From: Lenisia limosa
Lineage: Eukaryota > Breviatea
DNA length: 25,682 nucleotides
Direction of reading: 5' to 3'
Assembly: GCA_001655205.1 (NCBI GenBank)
Contig: LPNZ01009279.1
Location: 1 to 25,682 of the forward strand
Position 1 is the stretch's first letter, and each line of letters opens with the position of its first letter. Under the pieces are notes generated by a model. The model made no database searches, was not told where the DNA came from, and saw only the letters and a list, made by a program, of their open reading frames with translations. Position numbers and translations under genes: made by a program. Of this stretch, positions 1 through 9,500 are shown piece after piece.

Positions 1-534
1 CACTGGTTTTTGTGGACAGGGATATATGATATAAATTATATCCACAAAGCAATGAGAAAAAAATTACAATATTATATACACAAAGTATATCATACTATTT
101 GTTAAGATATTCTCCTTAATTCAAATAATTAACGTTCCTTGACATTTGCACCTCCAGAGGTGAATGGACCAGCCGCGTTGCTCTGCTTACGAAGTAATAC
201 GGGGTGCGCCCATCTCGTGAAGTGTCTCGTGACACTCTCTCATTGCGTTCATGACGTCTTCCCAGTCACCTTCCATGTCGGTTCCTTTGATGATAAGGTA
301 CAAGCATACTGAATCGAAAGAAAACACAAAAGACCAATATAGGAAACAAAATTGCCAAGTTGACAAAAATGACATTGACAAACAAAACAATGGTATAGCA
401 AACTAACCATAAGAATGAAGCTTGGTGTTGAGGTTGTGGGACTTGAGGATGTCTTCGCAGACGGCCACATATTTTGAGACGCTAGTGCCAACACCAATGG
501 GCACAACACACAGGTCAGCAATCACGTTGAAGGG
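1..534 (-). CDS. MTH1187/Ecm15-like thiamine-binding protein (UPF0045), partial
   Basis: Two exons are clear. The first (534-408) reads PFNVIADLCVVPIGVG followed by TSVSKYVAVCEDILKSHNL and ends HSYG. A 123-nt GT-AG intron (407-285) joins in phase 1 to the second exon (284-191), which reads GTDMEGDWEDVM and then CHETLHEMGAPRITS. The VPIG-TSVSKYV start, the H-YGT-(I/M)EG-W block and the CHE-LH-MG-PR block are the hallmarks of the small Thiamine_BP / YkoF-like family. Family members are ferredoxin-like proteins of about 100 residues that bind thiamine or related ligands; their cellular role is poorly defined. The apparent TAA after PRITS lies in a GTAAGC donor, and the family continues for about 15 more residues, so a last exon probably lies beyond position 1. 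The start codon is unresolved: a short intron seems to end in CTGACGATATAG just upstream of 534, so the ATG should lie farther right. The identification is strong; the function is by family only. Confidence 0.85.
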
Positions 535-571
535 CTATATCGTCAGATGAGACATCAATAAAGCGACACTT

Positions 572-607
572 GCTCTCTGTCTCTGTCTCTCTCTCTCTCT
601 CTCTCTC
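572..607. repeat. (CT)n microsatellite
   Basis: A run of CTCTGT and then uninterrupted CT dinucleotides. It lies just upstream (minus sense) of the resolved part of the thiamine-binding protein gene. An ATG directly before it on the minus strand would code an Arg-Glu repeat, but I see no other support for that as the protein start. Confidence 0.9.
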
Positions 608-1289
608 ATTCCTTCTCAAAAATTACAACCATAAAGCTTTAAACTATTTACAATCAGCCTCTGCCTTCGGGGAATGACATTCCGAATTGAGCTACATCTC
701 GAGCCATACCTTCTTCGCAGTCATCATAACTGGGGTAACGTGGAGCCTGTGGATGTCAAAACCGATCAAAATAATAAAAATGCACAAACGCACATAACCT
801 CATTCTCAAGAGCGTACATTCTGAGCCCAGTGGTACTGAAAAGTCCTGTTTTGGCAAGGTGGAACATTTTTGTTCAGATTTTGTTGACGACGATGCTGGT
901 TTCCTGGTTTCACTGTTTAGGGTTTATTCTTATACTCACCACAAGGATCAATCAATTTAGCGGCCATAAAAAGGGGGGGGGGGGCAAACCGCCACCCGCC
1001 ACGCCCTGATCTTTCAACTTTTTGAACTATTTTTGTTTACGACTGGCTGACGACTGGTGTGCGACTGGTTTACGACGGGCGAAAAATAACGTAGTAACAA
1101 GAGATTGGAGGAAAAAGAGACACTGATCACCTCCAGAACATAAATATGTTTAGTCCACTTATGCAACATTGTATTCCTTTATTGCTACTTCTAGGATGGT
1201 TTGTTGCGGGTTATGATTAGGTTTGTTCATGACGACTAAGCTTTGGGCGGCTTTTAATTACAGATGTTTTTTTTTTGATGGGTTCACAG
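608..1289. other. Divergent spacer or unresolved 5' exons
   Basis: This stretch separates the divergent thiamine-binding and LamG genes. It holds a 12-base G run near 974. A plus-strand ATG near 891 is followed by a hydrophobic stretch (MLVSWFHCLGFILIL) that could be the signal peptide of the downstream LamG protein, but I could not connect it to that gene through in-phase introns. Another ATG near 1229 opens a short frame (MTTKLWAAF) next to an acceptor at 1288-1289. No RNA gene was seen. Confidence 0.4.
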
Positions 1290-3343
1290 GCTGACTCTGA
1301 CAAGCGCAACCGTTAGCATAAATTCTGAAGGGAAGGCATCTATAGCCTTCATAGAATCGTCTGACCTCGATGCACCCATTTTGAAGGTGGGCCTGGCTGC
1401 CTGTTGTCCACTAATCTGGTTTCCTTTAGGGTGAGCTCAACCCTCAAGATCTGAATTCTGGTTGGTTTGGTCTTTCTTTTGTTTTGACTGCGCAGTCATG
1501 ACTTGGGAAGTGGTTGCAGTTGAAGGCTCAAGAGTGTTGATGAATGTCACGGACCTGCTGCGCGATGAGAACACTTTCATTCGGGTACGTTCGTCATCAG
1601 CATTAACCCCCCAGTTTACCTCGACCCTCGGTGCCGTTTCAAAATACTCTCTCAACGGCGTTGTCGGCGACTCCTTTAATATCACTGCGCCCACTGCTGG
1701 GCTCTATAATGTCCAAGTGGGGAGGGGGTATCGACATGAATATTGGTGCGTTTGTCATGATTTAGGCATGTATCAATCGGCTCTGTGGGCCGGCTTTGCT
1801 CCTCGAGGTGAGTGTTGTCTATTAAGGGGGTCTTGTCTTACCATTCAGCTTAAGGAAATCCCATACATCATCGAGGTATGGGGGGTCAGTTTTAGTAGCA
1901 GGGTTGATACCCTCCTCGTTTGTACTTCACTCAAAAATCGCTTTCTCTAATATCAGATGGGGGAAAACGAATGAAATTGATATTATATTATCATCTACTA
2001 TATGATATGAGATATGAGATATGATAGTATTTATCATATGTATATCATAGTATATAATATAATATAAATATGATCGATATTAGTACAAAATACTACGATA
2101 TGTACATGTATAGTAATATAGTATATACTATATCATCTCACAATCATATATTAGTGTACTATTTATTTTTTATTGCTCATTGCTATATCATATATACTAT
2201 ATCATATTGTATTCGCTATCAATATCAGGAGGTTCAGTGATAATGGTACTCTAGAGGGCTGAAACAGCAACTGTTCCCCCTGTTGGGCTTCCTGAGTTCC
2301 CTTCAATAACTTGGCCCTCTGGTTCGTTTTCCATTGAGGTTTGTAGTGCGACCCTCGTGTTCTCTTCATGGTTGTGTTATGGATGGAAACCAAACTGGTG
2401 CCAATCATTCAAATGTAGATGTGGGGCCTGATTTCAGCATCTTCACCCACGGGATCCTATTTTGCCTTTATGGGAACTGCTGTCGATGGATTGACCTCTG
2501 CCAAATCTTATCACTCTATTTTGCAGTTCTACCGTTTTAGCGTTTGTTCCTTTTATTCAAGGATCTTTCTGACTAACACAGTCAACAACAGTCAAGACAA
2601 ACGTTTATTTTAATGGAGTTGGCTACCACACTGACGTTGCTCTCAGTCCAGGTCTGTCCCTTGTTGATCTGTCATTTAGTGAAGGTAATGATTGTAACAA
2701 CGCAGTTCTGGGAGACTGGAACTCTTGGATCGTCTCGTTTGACTCAACAACTTCGGTGAGGTTCATGGATATTTAGCAACTCACGATCTAGACCTTTAGT
2801 AGTTACTTGAATGGTGTGCTTGCTGGAACCAAAACATCAGTCACACCTCCTACTCCAGGAAATGTGGTGAGTGGGTTCTGTGGAAGGTGATTATGTCAAC
2901 CATGTAATATACACATTGACGATATAACAATTTTTGTCTATTATTGTATTAATGGTAGACGATTGGGATTCGCGGGACAAAATTGTAATAAGATAACGTG
3001 CCACAGGAGTTTGTTCCACTGACGCACTTCAAAGACAACGTTTCCCCTCTCCAAGTCTACGAGTCAAACAAGGGCCTCTATCCTGGTGAAAAGATGGCTT
3101 CAGTGGGTTTGGCTATTAATGTAAAGCTGTAATTAAAATTTCACTCTGTAGATCCGAATGTACAATAAAGCCTTTAGCGCTGGCGAGATCGTAACCCTTC
3201 ACAGCAAGGGTGTGTCAGTAGAGGTGGGTGAAGCATCATACCTGACCCTCCAGTCGCCCTACAGCTCTAATATTCACTACGAGTTCAAACCTTCCGCTGA
3301 TGAAGGATCCTACTCCGACGATGTATTGTTTACCACTCTCTAA
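1290..3343 (+). CDS. LamG/concanavalin-A-like domain protein
   Basis: Multi-exon gene, 5' end unresolved. Exons with agreeing splice sites and phase are 1290-1386, 1430-1460, 1496 to about 1805, one ending at 2338, 2419-2541, 2582-2755, 2792-2866, 3007-3120 and 3152-3343. The N-terminal half (VMTWEVVAVEGSRVLMNVTD, then FNITAPTAGLYNV) looks like an extracellular beta-rich region with possible N-glycosylation sequons. The second half shows the order of a LamG fold: FSIEMWGLISAS, FAFMGTAVDG, a WNSWIVSFD core strand, YLNGVLAGT (the usual Y-NG strand) and finally IRMYNKAFSAGEI, a close match to the family's Y(N)-ALS-EEI ending. Such domains bind carbohydrate or protein ligands outside the cell. 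The stop used is TAA at 3341-3343. A GT at 3331 could instead start one more intron, so the C-terminus is uncertain. The exons between about 1805 and 2230 are not resolved. The gene converges on VPS13, leaving about 230 bp between stop codons. Confidence 0.78.
1975..2225. repeat. AT-rich palindromic TATCATATGATA-type sequence inside an intron
   Basis: About 250 nt made almost entirely of overlapping variants of ATATCATATGATAT and TATACTATATC, many self-complementary. It sits in the LamG gene between coding pieces and ends at an acceptor-like CAATATCAG. The same vocabulary recurs at about 15775-15840, 19845-19945 and, more briefly, 18990-19022 and 4642-4670. Confidence 0.8.
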
Positions 3344-3575
3344 TTCATGTAATGAGACCTGAGATTACAAGGCGGAATCAATAAATAACGAAAAATAATA
3401 CCATAATGGAACACAATAATACCTATAACCAGGTCAAAGCAAGTCGCAATCTTCCCTCCTGACGCTGAAGGTACTGCCGCCTCCCCTCCAAAATCTAAAC
3501 CGTCAGGATAGTGTTACCTTGTTACCCACCATTTCAACCACATTTTTGCACTGCTCATTTGAAGAGCACACAACT

Positions 3576-6500
3576 TCATGGGTTTTTTGACTTGACCGCA
3601 TTAACTGCTGCGTGAGCCCTGATGATATCACAAACCTTTCCTTTCACGGTGTATGAAATCTGAACTTTGTTGGACTTCCTCTCAAGCTTTGCGTCAACAA
3701 ACACTTGAAATGTGAGACTTGAAGCAAAGATTCCCTCCCCACGTTTATACTCCACCACCCAGTCCAAGACCATGCTGTCATTGAACTTCAAGATGGAATC
3801 CGGGGACACGCACACGGTGCTGTTCTGTGGAAGCCTACAGAGAGACACGACGACACTTGGTGCCTGGATTATGAGATATTGCGGCACCGAGATGACCAAC
3901 TTTACTATTGGCCGTTTTGATGGCACTAACAGCTCGAGCAGCAATGGCGTGGTAGGGAACAACAGCCTAATAAGGTGAAAATCGACAACTACCCCATACG
4001 CCATCAGCCGTGAACGCTCTAGGTAGACGCATGAGCCCGGCGTGTGTTTTGATTGTCATTGAAGCCATCGTACGACTCAACACAAGCGCGCCAGCCTGGG
4101 GGAATCGTCAGAAATGCTGCAAGTAAATCGTCCCCAACCATTTTGGCAAAATGCACGGGCTTAGCCACATTGTATTGAATAGTGGAGGCCATAGCATTTC
4201 CGGTCAACTACATGGTAAAAGGGAATATTTGGGCCTCGACGTACCCTTCGTAGGTTGCTCTCAAATGATTCACTGTAGTGCGTTTGGAACTTGAGAGTCA
4301 GTGTGTGTGTGAGTTAGTGATATCCTAGGTAGTCCCAGTGTGTGTGTGAGCTAGTGATATCTTAGTCCCAGGTTAGATGGACACGTAGTCCTCAGTAAGT
4401 CAATACATCACCCTGTCCCACTCTTTCTTGGAGATCTCCAGTGTGAAACGTTTGTTCAGTGAACGATAGAGATGACATACTCAGAGACGACTTATTCACC
4501 TGGGGGTTAGGTCACAATTAGAGGCTTACCTTGATTCTCCTGAGTTTCTTAATTGTAGGGTGTATTGACGGCGATTCAGATGTATCTATAGAGCTGCAAC
4601 GTCAGAATTGACTGTAATAAACCATTAAACACAAATCAGTCAGATATATGTAGTACTATATGATATCACCCTCGAGATTATTCCACCAGCCCACCTTGGC
4701 GTATTGGAGAGGAGAATGGAGATGGGTGACACGGACAGGGAGCCGAAATGCCTGAGTCGCGGCAAAGACGTGCCGTTTTGAAGACCTTGGATGGACTCCG
4801 GCGGCCGGGGGTCTACTGCGTTACAGGCTTGGAACAACATACCATTGCTTTGTCTCTGTGGGATTTTGGAGGGCAGCGGGGAGGCCAGAGAATTGAGGAA
4901 CTTGGTCGGGCTAAGACCAGAGCCAGTTGAGAAGAACTCAGCAAGGGCCTGGGGGGGGGGGGGNNNNNNNNNNTTACCTGTAAGGCGTTAAAAAGTAAGG
5001 GAAATAATAGAAGATCCGACTTATTAACGGTCACAATCCAATCATAACGCTTAGAGCCGTCCCAAGCATACGACCCCCGAGGGGATCAAAGCTGGATGGA
5101 CAGAGCGCGGACCAGACCAGACTGCAGAAAAGAATCTCAACAGGTACGAACAATATGGTGTCAATCAAACTGTGACCATTCTAAACTATACTGATGCTGA
5201 GCAAAACAGTTGTAATGGTATCAACAAAAAGTGGCTGGGCAAACAAAGCACAAACAAAACAAACACACATACAGCAAACAGTAAAATAAAAACAACAGTA
5301 CAAAAAAAAAAAAAAAAANNNNNNNNNNNNNNNNNNNNNNNNNNNNNNNNNNNNNNNNNNNNNNNNNNNNNNNNNNNNNNNNNNNNNNNNNNNNNNNNNN
5401 NNNNNNNNNNNNNNNNNNNNNNNNNNNNNNNNNNNNNNNNNNNNNNNNNNNNNNNNNNNNNNNNNNNATTCCACCGGCAGCCTACATGAAGATGAGCAGC
5501 ATTGGTGACGACCTGGAGGGGCTGGAGGGCCACGTGACACTTGGGGAACACCACCACCCGGCCGCGCACAACAGACACCGTCACATCAATCTGGAGGGCC
5601 GAGGATAAAATGGAAACAATGTTGCAAAGCAAAAAATTACAAAACCAAATATTAACTGTGTTGGTGAGGTGAGAAAAAACGTTTTCCGTACAGATACGCA
5701 TTGGTAGGCATGTGTGCTGGGGTTCTGCGTGACCATAATGGGCGTGTCAGGGTTATCGGGGCTCTCAATCTGCAGACGTTGCGCGTTGAGTTGGACATCA
5801 AATCCCTAAAAGATAACCCCACGAAAGCATCAAGAACGGCAATATCGCGCCTCCAACTCTTGGCCCCGGGCCGGCTTCAGCAGTAATCCTATCCAGCGAG
5901 AAGTAGGCCAGTTCTGAAGGGTGTTGTGCGCCGCCGAGATGCTCAACTACTGTTGAGAGTCGGACGCCTTGCAGGAACAAGTTGAACCTGCGGGGTGAAA
6001 AGGGGATTAAATTAAGTGCGAGGAGAGGGGGAGGGGTAATTTTAGTTGAAATCAATTTAGATTTGATGTCTATCCGTAGCCACCAGGAAATAATGCCCCC
6101 CCCCCCCANNNNNNNNNNNNNNNNNNNNNNNNNNNNNNNNNNNNNNNNNNNNNNNNNNNNNNNNNNNNNNNNNNNNNNNNNNNNNNNNNNNNNNNNNNNN
6201 NATGCCATATTGGAGGACAGAGCAGTGATAGTGGCTACATAATGAGCGTTCATGTAACAATTGACCAACGACCCAAGGTCAATAGCGCTACCTACCTGAG
6301 CTCTGCCCTTGGGCACTCATTGCTAAAGTATCAGCTCAAATTTGAAGGACATTCACAAGAAATCAGTCGTACATACCAGGGAACACTGCTACTGGACTCG
6401 GGTCTCCGGGAATGGACGTCAGCTGTCGACTTACCGAGACAACCTAAAGTGTCACATAGCGACGTGTCTCACCTTCGTAGGGCCCTCGGGCATGACGGTT

Positions 6501-9500
6501 ACTGATAGGCCCGGAACAAGTCCGTCATTGGCCTCCTGAAAGGGTCACATCTCAACATTCTAATAACACCAGATATTTTGAATTGAGATTCCCTTTGGTC
6601 CAAGGAAAACGACTGAAGGGAGGCTCACGTCTCTACACTTGGAATACGCTCTAAAAGACTCAAGGTCAATTTGGCCTTTGAGGGGGTTGCCTTGAACGTA
6701 TAACTTGATTGCATGGGGGGCTTGGAGGTTATCTAAACAGAAGGACCGTTGCGACTATTTTGGTAAAAAAAAAAGAGAGAAAGTAATAAAACCGAATACA
6801 CAAGTGTCAAATACCACATAACGCACCATTGGCGGGACCTTGTGTGTTCCCATCTCCACGCCCGCTTGATGGAACCAGATTGAGTCGGAAGTGAAGTTCC
6901 GAAGACGGTAAGGAGGATGGCCCGGCCGCTCATGGTGCAGCGTCATGATCTTAAGGCGGTTAGGTGTGGCGGTGAATAAACGTATAATGCTTGATGAGAC
7001 CCTGACTAACCATGCACGCTTCATTGAGACGGGCTTCCAAACGAACAATTTGGTAGTCAAGGTCAAAGCCTTTCTTTCCCAAAGGAAGCTATACGTTCAG
7101 CAACCAACACTCAGTATACCGACAAACTTTAACCGCCACTTCGCCTTCAGACGGAGGGATAGCTGTAGACCACGGCTGCCCTGCAAGACGGATTTGGAAG
7201 GCTTCTTCTCCCTACAATGTCATATTATATCATCTTTTTAAGCTCATTTTCCCTCCCAATCCGATTGAACCGCATACAGTTGGGATAGTCCAGATAAGGG
7301 GTGCTGAACGACCAGGATCGAGAGTGAAAATTTCGGGTGAAAGGTCCTAAGAAGTTACTTGGTCGAGTCCAGCATATAATATGATACAGTATGCCTTCTG
7401 TATTATCCTTAACAGAACCCCACCCCACAGTGTTCTGCGAAGCCGACGGTGATGTTTGACTATATGACGCCTTTGTATGGGTCTTAGCAACTTGTCGGTA
7501 TTCTTAGGGGCAAATAAGGACGGGGGGAAGACATAATCATTCAGTTGGCAACAGAACAGAATTGAATTTCCTTGTTCCTTTTGAAAGAAAGATCATCCAG
7601 AATCGCAAAATCAGTGCCCTCTTGATTAGCTTCTTGTTCCCACGCACCAACAGCCGCCTCCAGTCCGTTGATCATGGTGTAGAGTGGCGTGACGGTAACA
7701 ATTTTTGTGGCATCGAAAGGTGGAATCGCGTCATCAATCTTGATACCAACAGACATTCGGTAATTGTCTCCTGAACAGTGAGATGGCTTCCCAATGTCAT
7801 GTAGCTCCCACGTAAGAGGTCCACAAAGCCAGTCCAAGGGCTTTGATCAACACGAATCTCCTGCGAAAACCTTGGGCGTTAAAAGCGCACTTGCAAATAG
7901 GTTTTCTCACTTTCCTTTGGGAAGCGCTAGTGCCATTTTGTGCCAGGCTTTGTCCATTCCATTACCGCTGGACAGAGCAATTGCAGGTCCTAAAGTGTTG
8001 GATGGACCAACAAAGCAGGTTACCTACCCCTTGCTCCGTGAATGATCGGAGTGTTGCTTTGTCTGTTTCCGACTCGGTAGACAATGTCCTGCCCCGTCCA
8101 ATTGACCATCCAGAAAGGCATCCAAATCCGAACCTGGAGAGTCAGAAAAGAAACTGAACCAAAGAACAAGGAAAACAAGTGCTACCAAATCATACCCTTC
8201 TTAGACCGAAGAGATTGTTGTGCTGTAAAGAGATATGCAGATCGGCAGTTGAAGAGCTACCGGGTGGGGTGGTTGGTGACATGTCAACTTGTGTGGGGTT
8301 CTGGGAATAAGAATTTCACAACGGTTCTACAGGTACAATATAGTTATAGTAAGGATTAATCAAAAACTTTGCCCGTTGAGGGGAAGACTACGTTTCAACG
8401 TAAAATGCTCACCTCCTCAGAGCCGATGACGGGGAAGGGCTTCGAGGTAAAGCCTTGGAAGGTCGTTGAGCATACAGTGACTTCGCTGCAATAGTCACAC
8501 CAACCAACAACAGACTAACCTTGGCCGTGAAGAGTAGATCAGCCACTTCTGGCTTGGAGCCAGTTTTTGTTCCAGCATAGCACCAGAAGAGGTTTGGAGG
8601 GACAGTATCGCCTTGAACGTGAGCTCAAGATAAGACGAGGCTTACAGAGCTACAGAGGAGATTGACAAGTACCAAAGGCGGCCGGATATCAATCATATAC
8701 GGCATGGGTTGGCCCCTGGAGTGTAATCTAGCAGACAGTTGATTAATGTGACACAATATTTGCATCTCACAAACGATTTTTCTTGAAGCTTGATTGTGGT
8801 GATGATGAAGAAAATGGGATGCCGTGTGTCGAGGGATTCTGGGAAGTGGGTGGGCTTGCAAAAGAGAGATATTAACTGTATCACAGTGTAATACAAAGAA
8901 ATATAACTGTATAAAAGCTAAGCAGACTGTGTTTGGAGTTGTCGTTGACAGTGGGGTTGCAGGCCACAGTAAAGGGAACGTCACTTGGCTGGAGAGTGGC
9001 GGGGTGTGATGCGGTGTAGTTGAGGCCCTCCGGTGTGATGGTGAAGTCGCCTGCATGTTAATAGGTTACAAGGAACAAACCGTAACACGAGACAAAAAGC
9101 GGGAGTAATCGGGTCTGTCTTGGTTTGAGCTTGATTACCGGGTGCGCTGCTACAGCCCTGTCATCTGGGGTAGTCTGATAGGTTAGGTTTGTACATGGCA
9201 CCAAATTTATTTCTCTCACTTGCTCTTATTTTCTTCTCATCCCTTCATTCCATAATTCTATTTTGAGGTTAAGCGAAAATTTTCCTATTCGTTTTGTGGA
9301 TTTAATTCGTTTTTGATATTTTTTTCTCTCCAGGTCAACTTTGTGATTCCGCTGCTGAAACCATGAATAAGGGCCGGGATGGTGGGTAGTGGTGGATGGA
9401 CGTTTTTTAAATTCGAATTAGGGGGTTCAATACTTTTTGTTAGTTTGCGAATTTGGTTTTTGCATATGAATTCAGCCTTTGGTATCTTAGAGAAACCCAA

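Larger units (their letters stand above)
3576..5960 (-). other. VPS13: VPS13 C-terminal conserved region
   Basis: After the adaptor region come HLGGAQHPSELAYFSLDRI (compare the family's P-ELLY-SL-GI), GFDVQLNAQRLQIESPDNPD (compare Q-DNQLPG-PV-L), RGRVVVFPKCHVALQPLQ (compare ...LQPL-I-LDE-F), RHFGSLSVSPISILLSNT (compare ...L-I-PI-I-LSF) and STIQYNVAKPVHFAKMVGDD (compare HY--Q-L-Q-YKILGS-D). The final open frame at 4004-3576 has no motif I recognise. Its strand-rich body followed by a short helix-like end (CDIIRAHAAVNAVKSK) could fit the C-terminal PH-like fold, but that is a guess. Gaps at 4964-4973 and 5319-5467 interrupt this part. Confidence 0.6.

Noticed and set aside
674-1009. Plus-strand open frame of 111 codons
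   Set aside because: It has no recognised motif, runs into a poly-G stretch coding Gly-rich sequence, and could not be joined in phase to the LamG exons. It is probably chance, apart from the possible leader near 891.
1975-2225. CRISPR array or transposon terminal repeats
   Set aside because: The repeated units overlap and vary, with no spacers, no fixed period and no transposase frame nearby. The block is AT low-complexity sequence in a eukaryotic intron.
3430-3590. Possible extra plus-strand LamG exon (VAIFPPDAEGTAASPPKS)
   Set aside because: I could not find donor and acceptor sites that join it in phase to the exon ending at 3343, and part of it overlaps the minus-strand VPS13 end.
5172-5701. 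Long frames crossing the 5319-5467 gap
   Set aside because: They are held open by N codons. Only the part right of the gap, on the minus strand, has VPS13-like content.
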